From: Tubulanus polymorphus
Lineage: Eukaryota; Nemertea; Palaeonemertea; Tubulaniformes; Tubulanidae
Direction of reading: 5' to 3'
NCBI RefSeq assembly: GCF_964204645.1
Contig: NC_134034.1
Coordinates: forward strand, 12,653,962-12,717,961
Length of the DNA: 64,000 nucleotides
This document shows positions 22,010-36,700 of this stretch, in pieces. The notes below the pieces were generated by a model, which saw only the letters and a list, made by a program, of their open reading frames with translations, was not told where the DNA came from and searched no databases. Numbering within the stretch: position 1 is the stretch's first letter; every line of letters starts with the position of its first letter. A program made the position numbers and the translations under genes.

Positions 22010-24236
22010 TTGTTATATTACATCAGATCTTTTGATAAAGACATCAATTTATTTACAAAGTCAATAACATTCTCTGCTAGTACACAACAGACGAACTCCC
22101 CCTACCCCCCCCCCCTGTATTCCCCCACACCATCTTGTTTGCATTTATCATCGACTGAAAATGTATCTAAAATATCTTTACAAATTTGGTGGACCCTGCG
22201 TTACGAGAATGAACAGAATACATGCATGAGGAAGGGCCTGAGGCAGGGCTCGAGGAGGGTCCGGGTTTGCAAACTTAACACGCACTCACCGGAAAAACAT
22301 ACATGAAAATCTACTACAACATCGATATCAAATAAATCTAAGTTTGATTTTGTGACTCTGAAACGTTTGTCAGGGGTCGATCAGAAAATTGTGAGTATCT
22401 TAGAAAATCTGACCCTTAAGTTTCTCACTGTCTGTTTCAGCACATCAGTCAAAATCATTCAGTTTTATTCGGCAATTAATTAAATATAATTCAATTAATC
22501 ATCAAATTATAATTAATGAGATTCATTAAACATAAAAAACAATAATTTTCATTAATTAGCACCAATGTTTCGTCGAGTTGTTTCTCATATTAAGAGGGGG
22601 AGGGGTCAGCGGTGATACCGGTACCTTCTTTAATCCGGGGATAAAGCTAATCCGGTTTATGAGAATTCTGGATTAAATTCTACCCAACTTTAATAAGTAC
22701 AAATATGTGGATTAATAAGATTTGTCGTCGATCGAATTTTTAAATGGTTTACGGTTTCGTCCGCGAGCGCTAAGTTTCTAAAGTTTCATCATAAAAATTC
22801 AACTAAATACAAAAATTCAAGCGTAATTCAACTAACAATGCTACGAAACGTAAAAATATACAGCGTCTCAATTCTCTTTTTGATTTAACGATTGAAAATC
22901 AAAGTACTGTTTTGGTTTTATACGCAAAATAAAAACACAGCCATCCGATGAACCAAAACGTTCCGAGAAATAACTAGAATCTGAAATCTAAATCTGACCA
23001 TTCTCTCTGTCTCTCTCAGTCTCTCTGTCTCTCTCTAACCCTTATTCTAACCATTTACATGTAAAATAATAATAAATCTGATTTACATTTGTTTTTAAGT
23101 AGTTCAATGCCTCACAAAATACAAATCAAAATCCACTTTATTGATTATTAGCCGTTCAAACAAGATGGCTGCCTCAACAAATCCCTCTAAATAAATTTCC
23201 AATTCAGTTTTGAGTTCTATAGAATCAAATACTTTGATGATGTCATAGGAGGATTTATTGAGGTAAATTTGACCATTAAAAAAATTATTGGTATTAATTT
23301 CTAGAACATGTAGCCCCGAGTGCATCACTCGCGAGGGTGACGCGCCCTGAGTGTACACACCTGTGAGGGTCACGGGTCTAGAAAAATACAAACAAGTCAC
23401 CATAACAACAGTATAACAAGCACAGCAGTTAATCGCAACAATACTGTCGGTTAATTCAATTTTGGCTTTGAACTAATTAATGGACGCTTTAATAATTCAC
23501 TGTGGACGAGATTAAATATGGACAAATTTTATATTGTAGCAAATAATTAATTTCCATGGCAACGCGACGTCTATTCGCTCCGATTGGCTGGTTGATGTGT
23601 CATGTGACTAGTACGTGGATGATGATTGGTCGATTACGACGGTTTAAACGTCACTCCCTTGCTGTAAATAGAGCAGAAACATTTCATATAAACAGGGTCT
23701 GAACGATCGAATTCGAATTGAATGAATTATATTGGATTTAAAATGAAATTAATTTCAGATTCCGGTTCAATCCATTGTTGTCAGTTTTGACCCCTTAACA
23801 CTTTAATTCAACTGATTTTAACTTAAATTGAGACAACTGAGTTTTCTAGAATAAGCAGTCCTGCCAGTTAGTCAGCCAGCCGGTCAGCGAGCCAGCCAGC
23901 TGAGCAGGTCAATGTGTATACTCAAATAAGGCAACATGTATTCTATACCTGAACATGCAGAAAATAGCAAACACACAAAATTCAAGCAGACGAAACAAAA
24001 CAAAAGGAAGGTAGAATTTTAGGAATAAAGCCGACAAAAATCAAGCATCAGAAAGATTAGATGAATCTGTGCACAAGTTATTTATAAGGATGAGACATAA
24101 AAACTTCTCGGTTAAGGGTTTAATAAAGTAGGGGAGGGGAAAGGGTTAATCATGATTACTGTTAAACATTCAAAACTCGGTTAACAACGAAAACAGTTAA
24201 AATCGTTAAACTACAATCTCCACGGTAACTACACGA

Positions 24237-27200
24237 CTAAACATACGTACGATGAATTTCTTTTAAACGTTGTTCGAGAATTTCTAATTGTTTAATGAAC
24301 GAATCGGAGGCGACTTCACGAGCGAACGAACCGCTGAAACTAGCAGCAGACGGAGGAGCCGAGCGAGCAGACGCGGCCGGAATGGATGAGTGATGACGAG
24401 GTAAAGAGCCTCCGCTCGGCAGACGGGACGAGGTACCGTTATACCTAACCCTGAAACCGATAAATAATTAATATATGATCACGTGGGTGACACGCCGGGC
24501 CAGCAGTTGATGAGTCGTTCAACTGCGGAACTAGCTCGGGCAGTTTCATAGTAAAAACTGTTTGATTTGATATTCAAACTGAATTTCTAAATGATTTTAT
24601 ACATTTTTATTATGAAACTACCTCCCGACACCTATTCAAAAATGGCCACAGTTGAGAGATTTCGAAACAAGAGTCAAATTTGAGACTCAAATAACAATAG
24701 GAAGTAGAGAGGACTCAACTGTAGTCAAACTGATCGCAGACTCAAGCAGGTTTTGATTATGATAGATTACAAATGATCAGATTAATCTAAATCCAAAATT
24801 TGACGTAAAAATCATAAATTTTTTTTTCGGATTAAGAATCAGCGCCTCAATTAACAGGTTCTAATTCATTCAAACTAGAAACAAACACCACAGAGAACTA
24901 GGCGGGGAGGGGTGATAGGAGGTGATCGGGGGTGATAGGAGGTGATGGGGAGCAGGGAGCATTCACTTACAGATATAACTTGCATTAATGCGCAAAGAGA
25001 ATACAGGGTGGGCCTAAAAACAACAACGGCAACATGCATGGCTGAATAAATAAATAAATACACAGTGCGCCAAAAAGAAACAGATAATAAAATACAGGTG
25101 GGAGTGTAGCGAGGATAGAATCAGTTATACCTGCTGCCTTCCGTGTAAGATTTGGAATGTCTCGGTTCGTGACCTATAGATGGCGACTGTGAATAGTGTC
25201 GTTCTACGCGGCTAGATGGCGCCGGTGTCGCGGAATGTTCGGTTACATGGAACGGCGTCGAATGCGCGTAGTGTCTCTCGACTAGGCCGCTAGAGGGCGT
25301 TTTACCGATCGGATACCACTGTTCCTCGCGGGTAGGGGGCGTCGTAAACAGTCTCGTTTCCGGCTTATTACGAGCGGTCGCCGGCGACGACGATGAGCGT
25401 TGTTGTTGTTGCCGCGGCGATAGAGAGTCGCGAGTCGGAGTGTGGAGACTCTGAGAACGCGGCACGTACGGGGAATAGACGCTAGTGTTGCTGGTTACCC
25501 CGGCGACCACCGGCGCGCCGATGCGTTTAACGCGTTTCCACTTGGCGTTGAGGAATTTCATGCGCGAGATCGCGATCACACATTTCACGGCGCTGCGGAA
25601 TTTCATCAACGCTCGAGTTCTCCGCGAACGTCGTTTTAATCCCTCCTCCGGCGGATACGCTCCCATTGTTGCTAACATCTGTAACGTACTGACCTCGGTC
25701 TCTTTATAATTCACTAATAACGATATTAAATACTGTTTCTGATAGATGAGGTTTTTGCGGTAACTTTCCGCGCGGAGGTAGTGACCGTAAAGTCTCTGAG
25801 TCTGAAATCATAAACGTCGAACATTTTATTCCAACGGTTAAAAACATTCTCAACATCATCAACGATCATCTCCTGAATATCGCGCAGATATTGATTTCCT
25901 CAAGCCAAATGAGCTTTAGACGAGAAGACACAATATCCGTGTATGATGATGACGAGAGAAATCCCACAATAACGAAGCCAAGATTGAAAAATACGCCTGA
26001 TGATGGCTAACAGTTGTTAGCCGAAACGTCGCTCCTCAAATATAATCATTCTGATATAGAATTTTTCAATCTTGGCTCTCGTTATTGTGGGATTTCTCTC
26101 GTCAACTGAGCTTCCACACAAAACTTTCCCTCAGTGCTAGACTATCGGCGAGTTTCAACAGTCATCTTATTTCTCTTGGCTCGGTTTCATAGACCGAGTA
26201 TCAAAGTTATCCCTAGGGCTGAACCCTCAATCTATAGACGATAACCACCATCGTAATAATGAGAATCCATGGTTATAGCTGACATATTTCAAAATGTTGC
26301 CAGGGATCATTTTGCTTCCACGTCTATGAAACCATTGAGTCAGCTGAGCGTCCTCTCGATACCAATTGGCTTTCATAAGTTCATTGATTAGAAATTTGTA
26401 TTTGTTTAAGATACATCCTGTATAAACCGTATTATATACGGACCTTCACGGTCTGAAGTGAAATAAACAAATAATAAACTTTACCTTCTCGTCGTTAGTA
26501 GTTCTTCCTGAAATCCTATAGGTGGCAGCAGAAACGTCGTTGAGCTCTTGTTCGCGTCGACGTAATTCCTGTTTTAACCGATTGACGTCTCGTTCCGAGT
26601 TGTGAAGCGCGTACGTTAAATTCGCTCGTTCGCTCGACCAATCAGCAGCGGCGGCAGACGACGACCTCGCGTTACCGGCAGACGTCGTCGTCGCCGATAG
26701 TGACGGTCGTATCGATAACGGAGATTGCGACTGAATTAAAATATATCGAAATTGCAAAATCTATTTTCATTTTTCTATCGAAGAAAACGACAAAATTTGA
26801 GATATTTCTTTCTTACCGATTGACGGGCAGATTCCTGTTGCCGATAGCGATATATTTCTTGTTCAAGATGGCCGAGTGTTTGACGTAGTTCTTGCTTCTC
26901 TTCACTGATTCGTTGAACGAACTGTAATAATTCGTTATTCTGACGTAGAATATTCTCGTTGATTTCGTCCGTTTTCATCTGAAAAATTGTGGAGAAAAAT
27001 CCAACGTCATAATTCAGATTCAGGGTAGCGCCCACAGGCTGGGTAGCTGACAGGCCGGGTAGCTGATGGACTGGGTAGCCAATAGGCGAGGTGGCCCACA
27101 TGCCAGGTAGCTAAAGGGCTGGGTAGCCCACAGGCGAGGTGGCCCACATGCCGGGTAGCTGACGGGCCGGGAAGCCCACCGGTCAGGTAGCTGAAGGCTG

Positions 27201-27739
27201 GTAGCCCACAGGTCAGGTAGTCGACGGGCTGGGTAGCCCACAGGCTGGGTAGCCAACGGGCTGGGTAGCTGTCGGGCTGGGTAGCCCACCGGTCGGGTAG
27301 CTGACGGGCCGGGAAGCCCACCGGTCAGGTAGCTGAAGGCTGGTAGCCCACAGGTCAGGTAGTCAACGGGCTGGGTAGCCCACAGGCGAGGTTGCCCACA
27401 TGCCGGGTAGCTGATGGGCTGGGTAGCCCACAGGTCAGGTAGTCGACGGGCCGGACAAATTACCTGTTTATCGGATTCAATTTTCTCTTTGACCGTGACG
27501 AGTTCCGATAAAATCGTGTCGAGTTTCATGTGAAGATTTTCTCCTCGTACGAACGCTGCCGTCGATATCGTATCGTCACCAGACGGCGCCAGTTGACTCA
27601 TATTACCGACCTGCTCTTTGTGATGTATGATTAACAGATGATGTTTCTGACAGAGATGAATTAATTTCTGCAGTTGAGATCGATAGTTTGAATATAATTC
27701 ACGAGATTCTCTCAATGAATCTTCGGCTTCAGCAGATAC
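24237..27739 (-). CDS. AKAP9: PCNT/AKAP9-like exons 37-41 with the PACT domain and C-terminus
   Basis: Exons 27739-27464, 26978-26817, 26730-26485, 25801-25131 and 24450-24237 (stop 24239-24237). The PACT domain, which targets the protein to the centriole/centrosome and binds calmodulin in vertebrates, starts at the 39/40 junction (TQRLYGHYLRAESYRKNL, about residue 4254 of this partial protein) and runs to MKFLNAKWKRVKRIG. A Ser/Arg/His-rich tail follows, then a last short helix (SDSFIKQLEILEQRLKEI) and YV at the end. The exon 40/41 join splits an Arg codon, and both the exon and the skipped intron continue with RYN. Confidence 0.92.
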
Positions 27740-30700
27740 CTGAAAAATAAACATCAACTCGAATCAAATCAAACCTCTCAATCTCGGTTAGAGGACGATA
27801 CCTTTCCCCTACCATAAAACTCTGGGGCCAGTTCTATCGTCAGGGCTTAGACTTAAGACCAGTCTAACACCATCTAGAGCTAACCTCACAATTTATGACC
27901 AGTATTAAGGTATTAGACCAGTTGAAGTAAACCAGGCCCGGGGCCCAGTTATAGCTCAAGTCAAAAGTGGTCTTAATTCTTAAGACTGGTCTTAAGTCTA
28001 AGCTGTGACTGTGCAACCAGCCCTGGAAACAAAGACTGTAATTTACCTGAGTTTCGTTGAGCTGCCAATCAGATTTCGACCGCGGTGTAAAACTAGGTCG
28101 CATTGACCTCGCCCTCCTCTCATTATCCTCGCTATACTGCAGGCCCAACCTCGACCTTGATTCGGAGGTTAACCTCGAAATCGGTTCAGTAGTATCTAAC
28201 CTTGACCTAGGTTCCGCTGTCAAAGTTGACAACGGTTCAGTAGTATCTAACCTCGACCTAGATTCCGGCATAAATCTAGACATGGACTCGGTGTGACCTA
28301 ACCTTGACCGAGATTCCGACGTCAACCTTGACATTGGCTCAGTGTGATCTAGCCCCGACCTAGATTCCGGGGTTAACCTTGACCTCGATGACGGTTCGCA
28401 GTCTCTGAATTGCGAGCGAACGCTAGAGTTTTTAATCTCGTCTTTCAATTCGTCTCGTTGTTTTTCTAATTCTCGAACTCGACTCATCAAATTCTGATAA
28501 TCCAAATCTCGCGACCTCGACCTCGCGGCCGTCTGCTCGTGTCTTTTCACCTGCTCGCGAAGGTCGTCGCGTTGTAGTTCAAGGTCGACTAATCGCGTTT
28601 TTAAGTGTTGGTTTTCGAGATCTCGATCTCGGAGTTGTTGTTCGAGTTGTTTCGATTTCCCCGTCGTCTGCTGGTATTTACGAGTTGTCTGCTCGTGTTG
28701 CTCGGCGTCCATCAACAGACGTTTCGTTCGCTGATTCTCGAGATCTTTCTCTTGTAGTTTGATGGAGTGTTCGAGAACGGCGTCGATCGCTCGCTGGTTC
28801 AACATCTGAACTTCACGCTCCAAATCGTCGCACGTTCTCTTCGTATCTTCCAACTCGCTGTAATCGCAACAATCAAAACCGTTTTACGATATTCGAAACA
28901 CCACGAAGCAAAATCATGATTAGTTAAATACAGACTTTTCATTTTCACTGACTGCATTAATATGATTGGAATAGTGATACCGGCCGTAGTGCAGTACTGC
29001 GGCAAGTGAGGATTCCTCCAAATTATCAAAGAAAACTAGAACTAGGAACTAGGAAAAAAATCCAGGGACTAAAATGCAGTTTAATGTTTGCTGGAAATGA
29101 ATTATGCCCCCTGGTGGTGTTTACCTGAGTGTCTCTTCCACGCGTGTTCTCTCTGTTTCTAGCGCCACCTGTAATTCACGAATTCTCTCGGCCGATTCGC
29201 GTTGGTTTCCGTGCGTCTGCTGCAGTTTCGTACGCTCCGTTTCGAGTTCCGATTCTAAATCGTTCGTTCGTCGTTGCGTCGTCTGCCGATATTCGTCGCC
29301 GTGGAGTTTCTCGATATCGAGCGCCGTTTCAAGCTCGCGGATTCGCTGATTCGAATTTTGTAACTGATTTTCGGTGAGTTGAGCGCGCAGACGTTCTTTA
29401 TCTAACAGTAGTTGAAGTTCGCTGAGTTTGGTGTACGCTTCTCTGTGACTGACCTGACAAATATAAAACCCAGTTATTTACAAATAAACTCTTAACTTCT
29501 TCTAATATACAGAGGCTCGGTTTTATAGACTGGTATTACTTTTAACCCGGGGGCTAACTCAATTCATTATCAGTTAAGTTAGCCCCCGGGTTAAAGGTAA
29601 TACCAGTCTATAAAACCAAGCCAGTGTGTCAAAAAATGTATTACCGTTGCTTAAATATATACATAAATCATCAAATTAATTCATTATTTATCAACTATAA
29701 TTGAAATAAATCTTTTGGGGGTTAAGGTCGGTAGACCTGCATCAAGCGGCTCAAAAGTTGGTCAGTTTTCACCAGCGGACAGTCGACATAGTGACTATTA
29801 AAAGTTCATTGTTACTAATGGTATGTATCCGATTATTTTAATGGCCATTAAAATACATTAAAGACGTATTTGTTAGTTTGAAAAGATGACGACGTACCTC
29901 ACTAGCTAGTTTATCTCTATCTAGAGCCTGTTGTAGTTTATGATGTTCGTGCGACGCCTCGTCGCGATATTTCTCGCAGTTTTTCTGCTCTTGTTCGAGA
30001 GATTCTCTCAATTCGGCCGTCGTCACTTTCTCATCCTCTAACGCCGTTCTGAAAATAAAACAATCCAAAATTTGCTGATATGATATCACTGACGTACAGG
30101 GCGAGGGGGAGGGGGGAGGAATTCATTAAACTTAGCTAAGCCCAGTTTATTGCTAATTTTAGCATTAGAACGCATCTTTTGACCGGTGAAAAGTATGTGA
30201 AATTTAGATTTTCTCTGTAAGTGATATTTGAGAGATTGACTATGTCGCAGTAGCAGCGGAGGGAGGGAGACAAATAAACCAACACCGCTATATACACGTA
30301 CTACTGCACGACCACGGCGAGCCAGCGCCCTCTATACACAGTTACGCCTCAGTCTGCCGCAGATTTATAGCATTTGACTTTTCGTCATTGAATTCGACTT
30401 TGAAATTTCAAACGTGATTCAAATAAAGCGAGCAGACGATAGTAGAACTGAGTTTATACGGGTATAAATCACAGCTCGGTCTATATACTTCAACTACAGT
30501 AGACACCGCCCGAGAGCGAGCAGACGATAGTAGAACTGAGTTTATACCGGTATAAATCACAGCTCGGTCTATACTTCAACTACAGTAGACACCGCCCGAG
30601 AGCGAGCAGACGATAGTAGAACTGAGTTTATACCGGTATAAATCACAGCTCGGTCTATATACTTCAACTACAGTAGACACCGCCCGAGAGCGAGCAGACG

Positions 30701-33700
30701 ATAGTAGAACTGAGTTTATACGGGTATAAATCACAGCTCGGTCTATATACTTCAACTACAGTAGACACCGCCCGAGAGCGAGCAGACGATAGTAGAACTG
30801 AGTTTATACCGGTATAAATCACAGCTCGGTCTATACTTCAACTACAGTAGACTCCGCCGGAGAGCGAGCAGACGATAGTAGAACTGAGTTTATACCGGTA
30901 TAAACCACAGCTCGGTCTATATACTTCAACTACAGTAGACTCCGCCCGAGAGCGAGCAGACGATAGTAGAACTGAGTTTATACCGGTATAAATCACAGCT
31001 CGGTCTATACTTCAACTACAGTAGACTCCGCCCGAGAGCGAGCAGACGATAGTAGAACTGAGTTTATACCGGTATAAATCACAGCTCGGTCTATACTTCA
31101 ACTACAGTAGACTCCGCCCGAGAGCGAACAGACGATAGTAGAACTGAGTTTATACCGGTATAAATCACAGCTCGGTCTATACTTCAACTACAGTAGACTC
31201 CGCCCGAGAGCGAACAGACGACAGTAGAACTGAGTTTATACCGGTATAAACCACAGCTCGGTCTATACCTCAACTACAGTAGACACCGCCCGAGTCGGAT
31301 CCCATCAATTTGGAGATAACTGTTCAAATAGAATATTTGTTGAGATATTTTTTGTGAAACTATTTATGAAATACATAATATCCAACTCGGATATCACGCA
31401 AGTCAGACACATTTTTACGGCTCTTGAACGGAGTCTACTGTATATCTAAACCATGCTAAATAGACATCTACATCAGTTCATGTGTCATTAACCAGACTCT
31501 TCTAAACTCCATTCCGTATTCCACATTCATAGAAATATTTGAATTCAAATCATGCCACAAGAGTATCAGACACTACACTATGAAATATAGATTGAGAAGC
31601 AGGCTGCGGCGGTGGAGGAATATTCATCAGATGAATTATTCAATAATGAAGCAGATAATAATGAAGAGGGGGTGTTTAAAGTACATGAGAGGGTGTAAAA
31701 GGGGGAAGGGTGTAAGAGTGGGAGGGTGTATGAGGAGGGTGTAAGAGGGGGTGCAGGAGGGGGAGGGTGCTGGAGGGGGTGCAGGAGGGGAGTACGATAT
31801 GGGTTTAACTGCTATCCGTATATAAACTTACAATATTTCATCACATATAGACCTACAGTAAAACAAAATACAATCAGTGATAGATCAGACAGTACAGGCT
31901 TCATAGGATATTTTATCTAAACATTTTAACTGAATACACTTTACTTTTGAACAACTGTCTAAAAAACCCACGATGAGGAACCAGTTCCACATTTCAGTAA
32001 GAATTAAACCTTAGAAATCAAACCCAGTTCCGCGATAATTTTGAGTATACAAACTCTATTTCTAATGAACTTCACTTTCTTTTAGTGAAGAGTCCAAGTT
32101 AACCAGTAATTGCAGAACTGGGTCCAGAATTGTGGAATTGGGTACGGTAATTATGGAACTGAATCCAGTACTGTGGAACTGGGTCCAGAATTATGGAACT
32201 GAATCCAGTATTGTGGAACTGGGTCCAGAATTATGGAACTGGGTACAGTAATTATGGAACTGAATCCAGTACTGTGGAACTGAATCCAGTACTGCGGAAC
32301 TGGGTACAGTAATTATGGAACTGAATCCAGTACTGTGGAACTGGGTACAGTAATTATGGAACTGAATCCAGTACTGTGGAACTGAATCCAGTACTGCGGA
32401 ACTGGGTTCAGTAATTACGGAACTGGGTTCAGTGATTGTGGAACCAGTAATTCTTATTTAAAGTAAATAATATTTATAAACACTTACGATAAACTCTTAA
32501 CTCTTTCGTTCTCCTGATCAAGCGCTTGTTTATTCCGATCTCGTTGAGTTTTCACGTCCGATATCTCCGTAATCAACTCGGCATTTCTCAATCTCTCGAT
32601 ATCGAGTTGACGCGAGATTTCCGTCATTCGAGATTTCTCAAGGTCGACGTTCGTACGAAGGTCGTCGGAGGCCGTCTGCTCTTCGGCGAGTCGATGATTC
32701 AACAAATCAACTGAAACAAACAATAGAAAATTTCATTAGAATTCCATCTGCTGCTCCTGAAACTAACTCCGTCTGCTCCAGAATCCGTCTGCTTCTGAAT
32801 CTGTCTGCTACGTACCTTGTTGTCGTAGATTCGTTGAATTCTGTTGTTGTTTCTGTAATTCGTTGTTAAACGTCGTTTCGCATTGTTGTTTCTCGTCGCG
32901 GGTTACGGCGAGATGAGCTCGTAAATCTCGGATCTCGGCTAACATCGACTGACGATCGGCGTTCATCACCTGTTCAACCGACGATTCATGTTTTAATTCC
33001 TGCAGAAACATAAATCATTTTTAAATCAAATCATTTTAACAGATTCAATCGATGCGAATATCTAAACGGGATGTTTCGTACCATGGTTCTAATTTTACTA
33101 TCGATTCTCTGTTCTAACGTGAGATTATCGTTTGACCCCGAGATCACCTGCGTACGTAATTCAGCCAACAACGCTTCACGTTCTTTAGTGAACACGTAAT
33201 TGATCGACTTCAATAACTCCGCCCTCCAATCGGATATATTCTCCTTCTCCTAATTACAACAATACGATCATACATTAAAATTCACTGTTACCATGGAAAT
33301 GCAATTAAATTTGTAACAATTTGTAAAAATATCGTCGTTGTTTTTTTTTACCTTGTCTTGTTTGATTTGTTGAGTATTCGAGAGTAGATCTTTCAGCGCT
33401 TGAATGGCGTCTAACAGCGATTGTTTCTCCTGGTCCCACGCTCGTTGCAACGCGTCGATATCCGGTACGTGATCGGCGTCTACCGCCATCTGGTGTTGAT
33501 GTATGAACTGAAGTTCGGCTAGCGTCATTACGGTCGTGCCTTCATTGTGCAGACGACTCAGTAACACCTGTAACAGAGACTAGTATTTCACTGCTCTGTT
33601 CTGTGGCTGCTCTCACCCCCCCCCCCACTGTTTAAATCTTATGGCTGTTTATTTTTATCACTGCTACGCTTGCTTGCCACCGATCCACCGACAATAGACT

Positions 33701-36700
33701 CACTGAACCTCGCAATAATGGCTCACAGCTCAAAATAATCCCCGGAACACTGTTAAAATTTTCAGTTATTACCACGGTTTCTCATTGTTACTGTAGTCGT
33801 TGACGACTTACCCCTAGGGATAACTTTGATACGTGGGGCCGGTTGCATGGTCATCGCTTAGACTAATGGTCATCTAAGACCAACTTAGTTCTATAGACAA
33901 TCTAACCAGTCTAAAGATTTAAGACCACTTTTGGACTTAAGTCACGACTGTGCAACTGGCCCCTGCTGGTCTACGAAATCGGGTCCAGACATATAATTTA
34001 TGATGTCATAGGTGGATTCACAGAAGCGGCCATGTTTTACGTATTTACCTGTAATCTGTCCGGATAAACTGAATCCGTCTGCTGTTCGCATGAATCGTTT
34101 AAATTCTGTTGCCACGGCGACGTTTTCGTTTCCTGTCCGACTCCTTCCTGTCGATGATCTTTCGACGACGATAAATGTCCGAGCAGACTGGAATCGAGTC
34201 GTTCCTGATTGGCTAACTCCTCGGTGAGTTGGACCCCGATATCGGACAGCGCAGTTCCATCTTCACCGTCTAGAAAATCAACCGGTTTTAAATTTGAGTT
34301 AAATTTCACTCATGAGTTCAATGAGTTCATTCTCAACAATGTTAGTGACAAATCTTTAAACCCAGAACTGTGGAACTGGGTCCAGAACTGCGGAACAAGA
34401 ACTGGGGAACTGGGTCGCTGAAAGGTGGAACTGGGTCGCTGAAAGGTGGAACTGGATCCAGAACTGTGGAACTGGATCCAGAACTGTGGAACTGGATCCA
34501 GAACTGTGGAACTGGGTCTGAACTCTGGAACTGGGCTCAGAACTGTGGAACTACTTCCAGAACTGTGGAACTGTTTCCAGAACTGTGGAACTGGTTCCAG
34601 AGCTGCGGAACAAGAACTGGGGAACTGGGTCGCTGAAAGGTGGAACTGGGTCGCTGAAAGGTGGAACTGGATCTGAACTGTGGAACTGGGTCTGAACTGT
34701 GGAACTGGGTCTGAACTGTGGAACTACTTCCAGAACTGTGGAACTGTTTCCAGAACTGTGGAACTGGTTCCAGAAGTGTGGAACTGGGTCCAGAACTGTG
34801 GAACTACTTCCAGAACAGTGGAACTGTTTCCAGAAGTGTGGAATTGGGTCCAGAACTGTGGAACTGGTTCCAGAAGTGTGGAACTGGGTCTCGAACTGTG
34901 GAACTGTTTCCAGAAGTGTGGAACTGGGTCCAGAACTGTGGAACTACTTCCAGAACTGTGGAACTGTTTCCAGAAGTGTGGAACTGGGTCCAGAACTGTG
35001 GAACTACTTCCAGAACAGTGGAACTGTTTCCAGAAGTGTGGAATTGGGTCCAGAACTGTGGAACTGGTTCCAGAAGTGTGGAACTGGGTCTCGAACTGTG
35101 GAACTGTTTCCAGAAGTGTGGAACTGGGTCCAGAACTGTGGAACTACTTCCAGAACTGTGGAACTGTTTCCAGAAGTGTGGAACTGGGTCCAGAACTGTG
35201 GAACTGGTTCCAGAAGTGTGGAACTGGGTCTTGAACTGTGGAACTGGCTTCAGAACTGCGGAACTAGGTCACAGAATGGTGGAACTGAGTGCTGGGTTGC
35301 CGGGTTACTGACTTACCGATCATAAGTCTAAGTTGTTGTATTTCTGATTCATGTTTGGATCTGATTTGATTGATTTGTTCCGCGTGTCTCCGATCGAGAT
35401 CGTCTCGAACTCTCGCGATACCGTTCTCTAATTCCTGTTGAAACTGCGCCTTCAATTTCATCATCTGCTCGCTGTGTTTCAACTGTTTCTCCTCAACAAC
35501 AACCTTCACTGTCTGTTCGTGGTCGCGACTCATCTTCTCTTTCTCAAGGTCGTGTTGTTTACGCTGGTTTTCGTACAACTCTTGAAATTTCTAGACGAAA
35601 AATTCAACGATCGAACGTCACACAAAATCAGGAATAAAATTCTATGCAAAATTTAGAATGAAAAAAAATCTGTTTAACCCTTTCAGTGCTGACTAATTAA
35701 TACCCTATAGTGCTGGATAATTTAAATTTTTTTAGAAATTCCACCCTAGTGTGTTGAATAACAGGAATACCACTATAGTGCGTCTACACAGCGGCGCGGT
35801 GTATCGTTAATTACTAGTATTTCACTATGTTTGACATGTGCTGCCATTTTTCAACAGAGATAATTACTAATTACATCAATACACCGCATTGCAGTGTACT
35901 AGCAAAATCCATCACTGATTCATACATCGCACTGCCGTGTAGATGCACTGAAAGGGTTAAATGTATAAAATTCAACGTTCAGATGTCTCAAATTCGTAAG
36001 AAGGATGAACACTTAATGAATGATTCTTTAGAAATTACTACTCAACATTTTTCTCACAACGACTTATAACGTTTCAATTTACCGGTATCCTAGCAACTAA
36101 CGCAATCCCCACAGCAAGAAATACTGGATCCAAACGCGGAAATAGAATTCATATTTTAACAGTAGAATTAAAACAGTACGAGAGGAAACATGTTGTATCC
36201 TAGCAGCAGCAGTAGTAGAAGTCAGTGTCACCAGTATTCTAACTACTGCTATGTAACAGCTGGTTGTATTCGATATAAAAATCAATACACGAATATCACC
36301 GGTAAAGAGCCGTCTGCTCTTGAGGCAGTACAACAATGACGTCTGCTACACATCACACAGCAGCACCTGCTGCTCGTTAATCAATCCTAGTTACGTCACA
36401 TAAACTCGTGACATCATCAATTATCGCGCCTAATAGTCTTCAATTCATTATAGCCACACGTAAACTAATGACATCATCATGTATCGTGTACCTAATAGCG
36501 CAAATCCCTTGTTGACATTTCTTTTTAATAAACTCACTGTTCGAGAAGTCCTAATTCTGAACGGGTTAAAATTTGCGATTTGCAATAAAATTCAAAGAGA
36601 CTAGAACCTACTAGTCTACACGTACGACCCATGAGTTTACAATTTAACAACTTGAGGAATTATTTGTTCATAGTAAACACTGAACTACACGCGAAGTAAA

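Larger units (their letters stand above)
20876..24236. other. Convergent spacer between TMIE and the PCNT/AKAP9-like gene
   Basis: Besides the family D element it holds AT-rich tandem runs, (ATA/TAA)n at 21957-22008, a C-run near 22108, a TCTC run near 23005-23033 and a CAGCCAGC stretch near 23870-23900. Both genes should end here; TTTATT (AATAAA on the minus strand) at about 23139 is one candidate poly(A) signal for the giant gene. No coding region recognised. Confidence 0.55.
30050..32487. other. Intron 33/34 remainder
   Basis: Outside the satellite it contains GGGTGTAAGAGGGGG-type G-rich sequence at 31670-31795 and a family I fragment plus 20-bp array at 31973-32450. No gene seen. Confidence 0.7.

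Noticed and set aside
34370-35325. Several overlapping plus-strand frames with ELWN/CGTGS repeats
   Set aside because: The 20-bp satellite has no stop in any plus frame; the frames lie in an intron of the minus-strand gene.
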